Part shown: positions 41,090 to 50,031 of the stretch, one piece after another | How the letters are laid out: each line of letters opens with the position of its first letter | Numbering within the stretch: position 1 is the first letter of the stretch | Assembly (NCBI RefSeq): GCF_016862315.1 | Contig: NZ_BOMS01000049.1 | Coordinates: 1 to 64,000, forward strand | Direction: 5' to 3' | Length of the DNA stretch: 64,000 nucleotides | Source of the DNA: Actinoplanes palleronii | GTDB lineage: Bacteria > Actinomycetota > Actinomycetes > Mycobacteriales > Micromonosporaceae | Notes under the pieces: model-generated | Told to the model about the DNA's origin: nothing | The model's input: the letters and a program-made list of their open reading frames with translations, nothing else | Databases searched by the model: none | Translations under genes and position numbers: made by a program

Positions 41090-42689
41090 GGCTCACCTCC
41101 GCGGCCGGGTGGTCGGTGGCGTGCTGGTGGGCCCAGCGGTAGTCGGCCTTGCCGCTGATCGTGCGGTGGATCTCGTCGACCAGCCAGACCGAGCGGGGCA
41201 CCTTGTAGCCGGCGATCTGCTCGCGCAAGTGCTCCTCGACGCCGGACAGGTCGATCTTCGCGCCGGGGCGGGTCTGGACCAGCGCGGCGACCCGCTGGCC
41301 GAGCCGCTCGTCCGGCAGGCCGATGACCAGGGCGTCGAAGACATCCGGGTGGTTCTTCAGGGCGCCCTCGACCTCCTCCGGGAAGACCTTCTCGCCGCCG
41401 GTGTTGACGCAGGTGTTGCCCCGGCCGAGCAGGGTGACGGTGCCGTCCTCCTCGAGCCGGGCGAAGTCGCCGGGGAACGCGTAGCGCACGCCGTCGACGT
41501 CGGCGAGCAGGGCGGCGGTCTTCTCCGGGTCGTTGTAGTAGCCGAGCGGGAGGTGGCCGCTCTTGGCAAGCCGGCCGACCTCGCCGGGTGACACCGGCCG
41601 GTTGTCGTCGCCGAGCACCACGGTCTGCGGGCCGGGCATCACCCGCGGGTCCTCGACCGCGCCGCCGGGCACGTCGGCGACCACGCCGATCCCGGTGAAG
41701 CCGGTCTCGGAGGCGCCGATCGCGTCGGTGACCAGCACGTTCGGCAGCAGGTCGAGATAGAGCCGCTTGACCACCGGGGAGAACAGCGCGCCGCTGGAGG
41801 AGACCGCGCCGACCGAGGAGCCGTCGTAGTCGCCGGCCGCGTACGCCTCGATCAGCGGGCGGGCCATCGCGTCGCCGATCAGCACCACCACGTTGACCCG
41901 GCGCCGGTCGATGGTGCGCCAGACCTCGTCCGCATCGAAGTGCGGCAGCATCACCACGGTGTCGCCGGCGAACAACGCCATCAGCGCGGCCCACTGCGCG
42001 TTGCCGTGGATCAGCGGGGCCAGGCAGAGCCGGACCATGCCGTCCACGCCGGCCCCGCGCCGGGACTGCTGCCACTCGTCCTCGAGGGGGATGCCGGTCA
42101 TGAAGTCGACGCCGCCGCCGAGGGCGCGCCACACGTCCTCGTGCCGCCAGAGGACGCCTTTCGGATAGCCGGTGGTGCCGCCGGTGTAGAGCAGGTAGAC
42201 GTCGTCGGCGAAGCGCTCGCCGAAGTCGCGGGCCGGGTCGCCGGCGGCCAGCGCGTCCGCATAGGTGACGGCGTCGGTGCCGGCATCGGAGCCGTCCGGC
42301 AGCACCACCACGGTGTGCAGGGAAGGTGCCGAGGGCAGCACGGCCGCGACCCGGGGGGCGAAGCGGCGGTCGTGGATCAGGGCCGCGGGCTCGGCGTCGG
42401 CGAACAGGAATTGCAACTCGTTCTCGACATACCGGAAGTTGACGTTGACGACCGCGGCGCGCAGCTTGTAGACGGCGATCATGGCGACCACGGCCTCGAT
42501 CGAGTTGCCCGCGTACAGGCCGACCCGGTCACCGGGCAGCACACCACGATCTTGCAGGAAGTGCGCCAGGCGATTGGCGCGCTCCTCCAGCTCGGCGTAG
42601 CTGATCTCCTGCTCGCCGAAGCACACCGCGGTCCGCGGCCCGAACGCGTCGACCGCGTGCTCGAACAGGTCTGCGATATTTGCCGCCAT
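41079..42689 (-). CDS. fadD19: FadD19, steroid C26-acyl-CoA synthetase
   Basis: The 536-residue AMP-forming ligase has the ATP signature YLLYTGGTTGYPKGVLWRHEDV, VGLYAGNSIEAVVAM, APLIHGNAQWAALMALF, GRGNTCVNTGGEKVFPEEVEGALKNHP and the terminal KAD-type lysine in SGKADYRW. The whole follows FadD19 (Rv3515c, recalled), which activates the C26 carboxyl of 3-oxocholestenoic acid and C24-branched sterol acids as CoA esters. It is divergent from echA19, as Rv3515c-Rv3516 are, with a KstR-type site in the gap. The NPD-like gene follows with overlap. Confidence 0.94.
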   Translation of the reverse strand: MAANIADLFEHAVDAFGPRTAVCFGEQEISYAELEERANRLAHFLQDRGVLPGDRVGLYAGNSIEAVVAMIAVYKLRAAVVNVNFRYVENELQFLFADAEPAALIHDRRFAPRVAAVLPSAPSLHTVVVLPDGSDAGTDAVTYADALAAGDPARDFGERFADDVYLLYTGGTTGYPKGVLWRHEDVWRALGGGVDFMTGIPLEDEWQQSRRGAGVDGMVRLCLAPLIHGNAQWAALMALFAGDTVVMLPHFDADEVWRTIDRRRVNVVVLIGDAMARPLIEAYAAGDYDGSSVGAVSSSGALFSPVVKRLYLDLLPNVLVTDAIGASETGFTGIGVVADVPGGAVEDPRVMPGPQTVVLGDDNRPVSPGEVGRLAKSGHLPLGYYNDPEKTAALLADVDGVRYAFPGDFARLEEDGTVTLLGRGNTCVNTGGEKVFPEEVEGALKNHPDVFDALVIGLPDERLGQRVAALVQTRPGAKIDLSGVEEHLREQIAGYKVPRSVWLVDEIHRTISGKADYRWAHQHATDHPAAEVSHAD

Positions 42690-42699
42690 CACCAGAAAG

Positions 42700-42713
42700 T
42701 AGAACCTGTTATC
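42700..42713. promoter_or_regulatory. KstR-type operator between fadD19 and echA19
   Basis: TAGAACCTGTTATC matches TnnAACnnGTTnnA except for the final base (C for A). It lies 10 bases before fadD19 and 38 before echA19. Confidence 0.75.
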
Positions 42714-42751
42714 GTTCGTGACAAGCCCCGGGAATTGGCGCAGGAGGCACA

Positions 42752-43531
42752 ATGGAGGCGCACGCCCTCGTCGAGCAACACGGACCGATCCTGGTCGTGA
42801 CGATGAACCGGCCGCAGGTCCGCAACGCGCTGTCCGCCGAGATGATGGCCATCATGCGCGACGCCTGGGACCGGGTCGACGAGGATCCGGCGATCCGGGT
42901 CGCGGTGCTGACCGGGGCCGGCGGGGCGTTCTGCGCGGGCGCCGACCTGCGGGCGATGACCGCGTCGCACCCGGGTGACACCTTCGACGGCGCCGACCTG
43001 TCCCGCATCGACGCGCTGCTCAAGGGCCGCCGGTTGAGCAAACCCCTGGTGGCCGCGGTGGAAGGCCCGGCGGTCGCCGGCGGCACCGAGATCCTGCAGG
43101 CCACCGACGTGCGGGTGGCCGGGCAGAGCGCGCGGTTCGCGGTGTCCGAGGCGCGCTGGGGGCTGTTCCCGCTGGGCGGCTCGGCGGTGCGGCTGGTGCG
43201 GCAGATCCCGTACACGATCGCGGTGGACATGCTGGTCACCGGCCGCCAGCTGAGCGCCGCCGAGGCCCGCGACGCCGGTCTGATCGGTCACGTGGTGCCC
43301 GACGGGCAGGCGCTCGGCAAGGCCATGGAGCTGGCCGGGGCGATCGCCGCGAACGGGCCGGTCGCCGTGCAGGCCATCCTGCGGACCATCCGGGAGACCG
43401 AGGGCCTGGCCGAGACGGACGCGTTCGCGCTCGAGTCGAAGATCGGGATGGCGGTGTTCCGCAGCGACGACGCCAAGGAAGGCCCGCGCGCCTTCATCGA
43501 GAAGCGCGCCCCCGAGTTCCGGGGGCGCTGA
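42752..43531 (+). CDS. echA19: EchA19, steroid side-chain enoyl-CoA hydratase
   Basis: The 259-residue crotonase has VTMNRPQVRNALSAEMMAIM, LTGAGGAFCAGADLRAM (first oxyanion strand), SRIDALLKGRRLSKPLVAAVEGPAVAGGTEI, SEARWGLFPLGGSAVRLVRQIPY (catalytic Glu region), and KEGPRAFIEKRAPEF. These match EchA19 (Rv3516, recalled), which hydrates the double bond made by FadE26/27 in the side chain. It ends 4 bases before the stop of the convergent M6 protease gene. Confidence 0.93.
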   Translation: MEAHALVEQHGPILVVTMNRPQVRNALSAEMMAIMRDAWDRVDEDPAIRVAVLTGAGGAFCAGADLRAMTASHPGDTFDGADLSRIDALLKGRRLSKPLVAAVEGPAVAGGTEILQATDVRVAGQSARFAVSEARWGLFPLGGSAVRLVRQIPYTIAVDMLVTGRQLSAAEARDAGLIGHVVPDGQALGKAMELAGAIAANGPVAVQAILRTIRETEGLAETDAFALESKIGMAVFRSDDAKEGPRAFIEKRAPEFRGR

Positions 43532-43535
43532 CCCC

Positions 43536-45548
43536 TCAGCGTCGTGCCGTGCAGGTGACAGTGGTCGTGGCGGCCGGGTTGCTCTCCGAGCTGATCGTGA
43601 CGGCCACCCTCGAGGCGCCGTGCACCGCGACCTGCACCGTGGTGGTCCGGCCACCCGGCACGGCGACGACGGCACGCGGCACTGTCGCGCCGGGCGCCGC
43701 GACGCGCAGGACGTCATCGCCACGGCCGGTGTTGCGGACCGGGATGTCGCAGCGCGCCCACCCGGACTTGTCGAGGCGGGCGGACGCCGAGTGGGCCTTC
43801 ACCCCGCGGGCCGACGGCCCGGCGCCGTCCAGCGAGCGCACCGCCACCTGGTACGACAGCACGCCGTCGCGGTCCCGCTTCCGGTCGAGCACGTAGAAGT
43901 GCAGCCGGTTGGCGGTGTCCACGTACTCGAACTCGCTGCCCGAGCCGGTCCCGGCGTGGAACAGCGCGTCGGAGAGCTGCCGGTAGTCACCGATGGTCAT
44001 CTTCTGCGGGGTGCCGTCCGGCAGCACGAAGTCGACCTTGTCGATGTCCTGCGGGTTGGCGTCGACGGTCCAGATGAACGGCGCGTTGTCAGCGTTCTTG
44101 GTCTTGGCCAGCAGCACCCCGGAGTCGGGGGTGAACGAGTCGAAGCCCATCCGGTCGACCACCTCGAGGGTGTAGTTGTCGTACTTGCCGCCGTCGCAGT
44201 ACGGATCGGTCGCGGTGTCACACGCGGGCGCCTTGTCGCCGCCGTCCAGGGTCACGTTGATCCCGGCCAGCCGCCGCCCGCCCGGGTCCACCTCGCGCGC
44301 GGTCACCCGGGTCACCACGACGCCGGAGCCGGCCAGGGCGTCACGGGACAGCTTCAGCACCGCCGCGTCGTCGACGATGCCGAGTTTGATCTTGTTCCGC
44401 AGCATGTGCTGCGCGCCCATCGACGATCCCGCGGTGCCCGGGATCAGCCACCGGCTGTGCGGGCCGCCGGGCCCGTTGAACGTGCCCCGGCTCAGCATCT
44501 CCCACGGGCCGCTGTAGTCGCGGCGGGCCGGGACGCTGTACGGGTTGTTGTAGTTGTCGCCGACGCCGAGGATGTGGCTGAACTCGTGCGCGTAGGTCGA
44601 CATGCCCGAGCTCTCCGCCTGCAGCGAGCTGCCCGACGCGGCGTTCGGCCAGATGTTCGCCGAGGCCTGCCAGGAGGTCCACTCGACGTAGCGGGTCGCG
44701 TTCCAGTTCGGCAGCGCCTCGTCCGGCGGGCCGAACTCGTCGGTGACGTCCGCCTTGGTGGTGAACTTCATCTGGCCGAACTCCTGCCAGGTCGCCGACT
44801 CGTCCTGCCCGGCGGACAGGAAGAACACGAAATCGTACGAGGCGGCCTCCTGCTCGCCGACCGCGGCGATCCAGGCGGCCCGCGCGTCGGCACGCAGGTC
44901 ACGGCCGCACACGTCGCCGGCCGGGCAGCCCTGGCCGCGCTGCATGGAGGACTCGATGCCGTAGTCGTGGCTGGCGTGCGGCATCTGGTAGACGCCGTAC
45001 GCGCTCAGGTCGATGCCGTACCGCCCGTTCGAGTCCTCCATCCAGTACTCGTGGATGGTGTGGCCGCGGTTGAGCGTGCCCGGCGTGTTGAGGAAGTCCC
45101 GGTAGAACGCCGGCACCTCGGCACGGTCCAGGTTCTGCACGCCGGACGGGTTGCCGTAGATCGTGGAGTTCGCCGGCTGGGTGACCACGAACGGCTGGTT
45201 CGGGTAGTCGACGAGCACGAGCGCGCCGTTGAAGGTCCGTTCCGAGCCGCGGACCGCCGGATCCGCCCAGTCGGTCCCGGGCACTTTCCGGTAGTCCGAC
45301 CAGGTCATCGTGTCGGGCAGCTCGTAGCGCTGCGGATCGACCGGCTGCGGCGCCCCGGCCAGCCCGGCCGGGGCGGCCGCCTCGTCCCGCTGCCACGGCT
45401 GGGTCTGCGGCCAGTGCCGCGCCCGCCACGGCGTCTCCGGGTCACCTGCCCCGGGCGGCGCGGCGCCGGCCGGTGTCACGGTGAGCGCACCGGTCACCGT
45501 CAGCACCACCGTGGACACGACCGCGACCAGACCCCGTACCGTCAGCAT
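43536..45548 (-). CDS. Secreted M6-family metalloprotease
   Basis: From ATG 45548 the product has 670 residues. A Sec signal peptide (LVAVVSTVVLTVTGALTV, cleavage after PAGA near 29) is followed by an immune-inhibitor-A-like catalytic domain. It contains the zinc motif HEFSHILGVGD (HExxHxxGxxD) at about residue 322, preceded by QAESSGMSTYA. The C-terminal region is beta-rich (PQKMTIGDYRQLSDALFH, then a CARDB-like fold). Such enzymes digest extracellular proteins. It has no link to the sterol genes on either side. A longer N-terminal frame is rejected because it lacks the signal peptide at its front. Confidence 0.9.
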   Translation of the reverse strand: MLTVRGLVAVVSTVVLTVTGALTVTPAGAAPPGAGDPETPWRARHWPQTQPWQRDEAAAPAGLAGAPQPVDPQRYELPDTMTWSDYRKVPGTDWADPAVRGSERTFNGALVLVDYPNQPFVVTQPANSTIYGNPSGVQNLDRAEVPAFYRDFLNTPGTLNRGHTIHEYWMEDSNGRYGIDLSAYGVYQMPHASHDYGIESSMQRGQGCPAGDVCGRDLRADARAAWIAAVGEQEAASYDFVFFLSAGQDESATWQEFGQMKFTTKADVTDEFGPPDEALPNWNATRYVEWTSWQASANIWPNAASGSSLQAESSGMSTYAHEFSHILGVGDNYNNPYSVPARRDYSGPWEMLSRGTFNGPGGPHSRWLIPGTAGSSMGAQHMLRNKIKLGIVDDAAVLKLSRDALAGSGVVVTRVTAREVDPGGRRLAGINVTLDGGDKAPACDTATDPYCDGGKYDNYTLEVVDRMGFDSFTPDSGVLLAKTKNADNAPFIWTVDANPQDIDKVDFVLPDGTPQKMTIGDYRQLSDALFHAGTGSGSEFEYVDTANRLHFYVLDRKRDRDGVLSYQVAVRSLDGAGPSARGVKAHSASARLDKSGWARCDIPVRNTGRGDDVLRVAAPGATVPRAVVAVPGGRTTTVQVAVHGASRVAVTISSESNPAATTTVTCTARR

Positions 45549-45654
45549 CCCGCCATCCTGACAGGACCATCGACTCTTATCAATCAATACACACTGGTGC
45601 CGCTGATCTATGCTGCGTACGGCTCGATCCGCTGACCTGAGGTGGGAAAACGGC

Positions 45655-46410
45655 ATGGCGCAGTCAGGAAACAGCGGTGTCCCGGTGTGGCGGGCGGTCG
45701 TGCTCCTCGGGGCGGCGGGGACGGCGGCCGGCCTGATCGGGCAGATTCCGGTGCTCGGCCTGGTGGCCGGCCTGGTCGGCATCGTCGGCGTGGTGGGGCT
45801 GCTGATCGCCCAGCGCACCCCGGCCCGCCCCGCCCACCCGACCGCGAGCGATCGGCCCGCGCCCGCGCGGCCGCCGGGCCGGCCGGCGCGGCGGTGGGTG
45901 TGGGTCGGTGCCGCCGTCGTGGTGGCGGCAGCCGCCGTATTGCTGCTGGTCCGCCCCTGGCAGGACGACAAGCCCGCCAAGCCGCAGGCCGCCGCGGTGC
46001 CCCTGGGTTTCTACGGGGTGCAGGACGTCACCCCGGGAGCCTGCGCGGCGGGTGCGACAGCACCGCAGTACACCACCGCCGACGGCACCGGCTGCCTGAC
46101 CGTAGCGGCCGACGGCGGGTTCACCGTGCGGCAGTTGGACGAGGTCCAGGCGCAGGACCAGTCGGACCAGGGCAACGGCTGGGCGGTGTCGGTGACCTTC
46201 GCCGGCCAGGACACCGCCCGGTTCACCGACCTGACGAAGCAGGTGAGCGCGCTGCCCGAGCCGCGCAACCAGCTCGCCATCGTCCAGGGCACCCGCGTGC
46301 TCAGCAACCCGACCGTGCTGGAGCCGCTGACCGGCGGCACCGCAGTGATCACGACCCAGATGGATCAGGCCGAAGCTCAGGCCCTGGCCAGCGAGCTGGG
46401 CGCCCGCTGA
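45655..46410 (+). CDS. Membrane protein with C-terminal SecD-like external domain
   Basis: ATG 45655 is preceded by GAGGTGGG. The 251-residue protein has two membrane segments near the N-terminus (about 12-28 and 33-52), a Pro/Arg-rich cytoplasmic loop, and another helix (about 81-101). It ends in an external domain (about 112-251) whose last part, TDLTKQVSALPEPRNQLAIVQGTRVLSNPTVLEPLTGG, resembles the substrate-binding P1 region of SecD. No permease part is present, so it is not a complete SecD. Function unknown. Confidence 0.72.
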   Translation: MAQSGNSGVPVWRAVVLLGAAGTAAGLIGQIPVLGLVAGLVGIVGVVGLLIAQRTPARPAHPTASDRPAPARPPGRPARRWVWVGAAVVVAAAAVLLLVRPWQDDKPAKPQAAAVPLGFYGVQDVTPGACAAGATAPQYTTADGTGCLTVAADGGFTVRQLDEVQAQDQSDQGNGWAVSVTFAGQDTARFTDLTKQVSALPEPRNQLAIVQGTRVLSNPTVLEPLTGGTAVITTQMDQAEAQALASELGAR

Positions 46411-46422
46411 GCGGCGCACGGG

Positions 46423-47943
46423 TCAGATGGCCCGCTCGCGACCGGCCCAGTAGGGGTCGCGCAGCAGGCGTTTGTAGAGCTTGCCGTTCGGGTCGCGGGG
46501 CAGCTCCTCGGCGTAGTCGACGCTGCGCGGCAGCTTGAACTTGGCCAGCCGCTCGGTCAGGAAAACCAGCAGCTCGACGGTCAGCTCGGGGCCGGCCCGC
46601 GCACCCGGCGCCGGCTGCACCACGGCCTTGATCTGCTCACCCCACTCGTCGTGCGGGACACCGAAGACCGCGACGTCGGCGACGGCCGGGTGCTCGGCCA
46701 GCGCGTTCTCGATCTCGGCCGGGTAGACGTTCACCCCGCCCGTGATGATCACGTCGCTCTTGCGGTCGCACAGGTAGAGATAGCCCTCGTCGTCGAGAAA
46801 CCCGATGTCGCCGACGGTGAACATCCGGCCGCGCCAGGACTCGCGGGTCTTCTCGGCGTCGCCGAGATATTCGAACGTGGCGTCGCCCATCTGCAGATAG
46901 ACCGTGCCGGGCCGGCCCACCGGAGAGTCCGCACCCTCGGCGTCGAGCACGCGCACCCGGGAACCGGGCCAGGCCTGCCCGACCGAGCCGGGCCGTTTCA
47001 GCCAGTCGGCCGCGGTGATCAGGGTGCCGCCGCCCTCACTGGCCGCGTAATACTCCACCACCACCGGGCCCCACCAGTCGAGCATCCGCCGCTTGACCTC
47101 CTGCGGGCACGGCGCGGCGCCGTGGATCATCACGCGCATCGAACTCAGGTCGTAGCCGTCGCGCACCGGCGCGGGCAGGGCCAGCAACCGGCGGAACTGG
47201 GTCGGCACCATGTGACTGTGCGTGACCCGGTACCGCTCGATGAGCCGCAGCATCTCCCGCGGATCCCAGCCGTCCATCACCACGACCGGGTGCCCGAACT
47301 GCAGCGAGATGATCGCAAAATTCATCACGGCCGTGTGATAGAGCGGTGAGCAGCACAGATGCACGTGCCCATCCCACGGCGCAAGCCCGAAGAGCCCAAA
47401 AAACCACAAAGACACCGGGGGTACGACGTCAGGGTCGGCTCCGGTCAACGGGCGGCGCACGCCCTTGGGCCGCCCCGACGTGCCGGAGGTGTAGACCATC
47501 AGCGCGCCGGCCGTACGCGGCTCGGGCCGGCCCTGGCCGGCGCCGATGGCGGCGATCTCCCCCACCGCGAAGAAGACCGGCACTCCCGTGGCCTCGGCCG
47601 CGATCACCGCCGCCGCCGCGAACCGCTCGTGGGCGATGAACGCCTTGGCGCCGCTGTCGCGCAGGATGTAGGTGATCTCGGCGGCCGTCAGGTGCCAGTT
47701 CAGCGGCACCGAATAGAGCCCGGTCTGCAGCGTCGCGAACTCGACGGCCAGCAGGTCGGCGCCGTTGGGCAGCAGCATCGCCACGGTGTCGCCCGGGGCG
47801 AGGCCGAGCTGCTGCAGGCCACGCCCGATCCGGTCGGCCTCGGCGGCCAACTCGCCATAGGTCACCACGCGGCCGTCCGGGTCGACGACCGCGGTCCGCT
47901 GCGGGCTCTGACCCGCGATCGTCCACAGCCCGATGTCGGTCAT
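46423..47943 (-). CDS. Acyl-CoA synthetase (FadD-type)
   Basis: From ATG 47943 the product has 506 residues. The ATP loop is MVYTSGTSGRPKGVRRP, then YYAASEGGGTLITAADWLKRPGSVG, GDIGFLDDEGYLYLCDRKSDVIITGGVNVYPAEIENALAEHP and the catalytic Lys in RDPNGKLYKRLLRDPYW. It is a typical fatty-acyl/aryl-CoA ligase. A KstR-type site lies 11 bases before the start, so it probably activates a sterol-derived acid, perhaps a shorter side chain (C24 or C22) not used by FadD19. A start at 48066 in the same frame runs through both operators and is rejected. FadD17 of M. tuberculosis does not match well (recalled). Confidence 0.88.
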   Translation of the reverse strand: MTDIGLWTIAGQSPQRTAVVDPDGRVVTYGELAAEADRIGRGLQQLGLAPGDTVAMLLPNGADLLAVEFATLQTGLYSVPLNWHLTAAEITYILRDSGAKAFIAHERFAAAAVIAAEATGVPVFFAVGEIAAIGAGQGRPEPRTAGALMVYTSGTSGRPKGVRRPLTGADPDVVPPVSLWFFGLFGLAPWDGHVHLCCSPLYHTAVMNFAIISLQFGHPVVVMDGWDPREMLRLIERYRVTHSHMVPTQFRRLLALPAPVRDGYDLSSMRVMIHGAAPCPQEVKRRMLDWWGPVVVEYYAASEGGGTLITAADWLKRPGSVGQAWPGSRVRVLDAEGADSPVGRPGTVYLQMGDATFEYLGDAEKTRESWRGRMFTVGDIGFLDDEGYLYLCDRKSDVIITGGVNVYPAEIENALAEHPAVADVAVFGVPHDEWGEQIKAVVQPAPGARAGPELTVELLVFLTERLAKFKLPRSVDYAEELPRDPNGKLYKRLLRDPYWAGRERAI

Positions 47944-47954
47944 GCCGCCCACTC

Positions 47955-47968
47955 TATAACGCGTTCCA
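47955..47968. promoter_or_regulatory. KstR-type operator before the acyl-CoA synthetase
   Basis: TATAACGCGTTCCA fits all fixed positions of TnnAACnnGTTnnA, 11 bases before the minus-strand start at 47943. Confidence 0.8.
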
Positions 47969-48009
47969 GTCATCGAACAGGCGCCACCAGAGGCCTTGAT
48001 GCGGCGACT

Positions 48010-48023
48010 TAGAACGTGTTTCA
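48010..48023. promoter_or_regulatory. KstR-type operator before the DUF35-ltp4-ltp3 operon
   Basis: TAGAACGTGTTTCA fits all fixed positions of TnnAACnnGTTnnA. It lies 8 bases before the GTG start at 48032, and 41 bases from the divergent site at 47955. Confidence 0.82.
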
Positions 48024-48031
48024 CTGGTCGC

Positions 48032-48979
48032 GTGACCGCTCCGCCGCTCTCCGCCCCGCTGAACATCAGCTTCGACTACACCCGCTCGCTCGGCCCGGTG
48101 CTGGGCCCGTTCATGACCGGCCTGCGCGACCGGCGGGTGCTCGGCAACCGCACCGCGGACGGCCGGGTGCACGTGCCGCCGCTGGAATACGACCCGGCGA
48201 CCCACGCCCCGGTGACCGACCTGGTCGAGGTGCGGCCCACCGGCACCGTGACGAGCTGGACGTGGACCGATCGGCCGCTCGACGGGCAGCCCCTCGACCG
48301 GCCGTTCGGCTGGGCGCTGATCCGGCTCGACGGCGCCGACACCGCCCTGCTGCACGCCGTCGACGCGGGCGCCCGCGAGCGGATGCACACCGGCATGCGG
48401 GTCCGGATCCGCTGGGCCTCCGAACGCACCGGGCACATCCGCGACATCGCGTGCTTCGAGCCCGGCGCGGACTCGGCTGATCGCGCGGAAGCAGCCGGCG
48501 AGCCGGTCACGATCATGACGACCCCGATCCGGTTGTCCTACACCCACACCACCTCCGAGGACGAGAGCCGCTACCTGCGCGCACTGGCCGAGGGACGACT
48601 GCTCGGGCAGCGCTGCCCGGTCTGCCGCAAGGTCTACGTGCCGCCGCGGGTCTGCCCCGCCGACGGGGTGCCCACCGAGGAGGAGGTAACCGTCCGCGAC
48701 CACGGCACGGTCACCACGTTCTGCGTGGTCAACGTGCCGTTCGCCGGGCAGCGGCTCGACCCGCCCTATGTCGTGGCGCAGATCCTGCTGGACGGTGCGG
48801 ACATCCCGATCCCGCACCTGATCCTCGGGCTGCCCGCCGACCGGGTGCGGATGGGCATGCGGGTGGCGGCGGTCTGGCGCGACCCGGCGAGCTGGACGAC
48901 CAGCCCGGAGAACATCGAGCACTTCCGCCCGACCGGCGAGCCGGACTCGCCCTACGAGTCCTATCAGGAGCATTTATGA
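48032..48979 (+). CDS. DUF35 (OB-fold and rubredoxin-like zinc) acyl-CoA-associated protein, Rv3521-like
   Basis: GTG 48032 gives 315 residues, starting after the operator. The protein has two DUF35-like halves. The second holds a zinc ribbon, GQRCPVCRKVYVPPRVCP (about 190-207), followed by the OB-fold segment TTFCVVNVPFAGQRLDPPYVVAQILLDGADIP and the tail ENIEHFRPTGEPDSPYESY. It matches recalled Rv3521. DUF35 proteins bind the CoA ester for thiolase-like lyases: ChsH2 does this for the aldolase Ltp2. It overlaps ltp4 by four bases, and is probably its partner. Confidence 0.9.
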   Translation: MTAPPLSAPLNISFDYTRSLGPVLGPFMTGLRDRRVLGNRTADGRVHVPPLEYDPATHAPVTDLVEVRPTGTVTSWTWTDRPLDGQPLDRPFGWALIRLDGADTALLHAVDAGARERMHTGMRVRIRWASERTGHIRDIACFEPGADSADRAEAAGEPVTIMTTPIRLSYTHTTSEDESRYLRALAEGRLLGQRCPVCRKVYVPPRVCPADGVPTEEEVTVRDHGTVTTFCVVNVPFAGQRLDPPYVVAQILLDGADIPIPHLILGLPADRVRMGMRVAAVWRDPASWTTSPENIEHFRPTGEPDSPYESYQEHL

Positions 48980-50031
48980 GTACGCCGGAGGTGGCGGTCG
49001 TCGGGTTCGCCCAGGCGCCGTGCCTGCCGTCGGCCGGCACGACCAGCGGCGTCGAGACCCTGGTGCCGATCTTCCGGCGGGCGCTGGCCGAGGCCGGGCT
49101 CGACCGGCGCGACGTGGACTTCTGGTGCTCCGGCTCGTCCGACTACCTGGCCGGGCGGGCGTTCTCGTTCGTCAACGCGGTCGACGCGATCGGGGCGTAC
49201 CCGCCGATCTGCGAGTCGCACGTGGAGATGGACGCGGCGTGGGCGTTCTACGAGGCATACGTGAAGATCCTGGCCGGGGAGGCGCAAACCGCTGTGGTGT
49301 ACGGATTCGGCAAGGCGTCCGCCGGAGTCCTGCGCCGGGTGCTCGCGCTGCAGCTCGACCCGTATGTGGCCGCGCCACTCTGGCCCGACTCGGTGAGCGT
49401 GGCGGCGCTGCAGGCCCGGTGCGCGCTCGACGGCGGGATCGTCACGGAGCGGGCGATGGCTGAAGTGGCCGTGCGGAGCCGGGCGGACGCGGCTGGCAAT
49501 CCGTACGCTCAAGTGTTCGGTGATTTTGATGTTGATGCTCTTCTTGCGGAGAGATATGTGGCTGATCCGCTGCGGGTGCACGACTGCGCGCCGGTCTCGG
49601 ACGGGGCGGCCGCGCTGGTGCTCGCGGGTGGTGACCGGGCGCGACAGCATCCGCGACGTGCGTGGATCAGCGGGGTGGCGCATCGGGTTGATCCGCCCGG
49701 GCTCGGTGAGCGGGATCTGACCCTGGTGCCGTCGGCGACCGCCGCGGGTGAGGCGGCCGGTCTGCGCGGAGCTCTCGACGTGATCGAGTTGCATGCTCCG
49801 TTCACCCATCAGGAGCTGCTGTTGCGGGCGGCGTTGGGGGTGGGCGAACGGGTCCGGATCAATCCGTCCGGGGGCGCGTTGTGCGGCAATCCGATGTTCT
49901 CGGCGGGGCTGGCGCGGATCGGTGCGGCGGCTGAGGAAGTGATGTCCGGGCGGGCGCGGCGGGCGGCCGGGCATGCGACAAGCGGGCCGGCGCTGCAGCA
50001 GAATCTGGTGTGCGTTCTGGAGGCTTCGTGA
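48976..50031 (+). CDS. ltp4: Ltp4, thiolase-like aldolase/lyase
   Basis: The 351-residue thiolase-fold protein begins VAVVGFAQAPCLPS and has CSGSSDYLAGRAFSFVNAVDAIG, the segment ESHVEMDAAWAFYEAYVKI, HDCAPVSDGAAALVLAG, and NPSGGALCGNPMFSAGLARI. It lacks the thiolase Cys-nucleophile pattern of FadA proteins, as expected for the SCP-x/Ltp group. It matches Rv3522 (recalled). In Rhodococcus, ltp3 and ltp4 are needed for breaking C24-branched sterol side chains by retro-aldol cleavage. ATG 48976 overlaps the DUF35 gene. Confidence 0.9.
   Translation: MSTPEVAVVGFAQAPCLPSAGTTSGVETLVPIFRRALAEAGLDRRDVDFWCSGSSDYLAGRAFSFVNAVDAIGAYPPICESHVEMDAAWAFYEAYVKILAGEAQTAVVYGFGKASAGVLRRVLALQLDPYVAAPLWPDSVSVAALQARCALDGGIVTERAMAEVAVRSRADAAGNPYAQVFGDFDVDALLAERYVADPLRVHDCAPVSDGAAALVLAGGDRARQHPRRAWISGVAHRVDPPGLGERDLTLVPSATAAGEAAGLRGALDVIELHAPFTHQELLLRAALGVGERVRINPSGGALCGNPMFSAGLARIGAAAEEVMSGRARRAAGHATSGPALQQNLVCVLEAS

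Noticed and set aside
45555..45650. Possible KstR or KstR2 site in the AT-rich gap between the M6 protease and the next gene
   Set aside because: The sequence TATCAATCAATAC lacks AACnnGTT and CAAGnnCTTG; only ordinary promoter-like AT content is seen.
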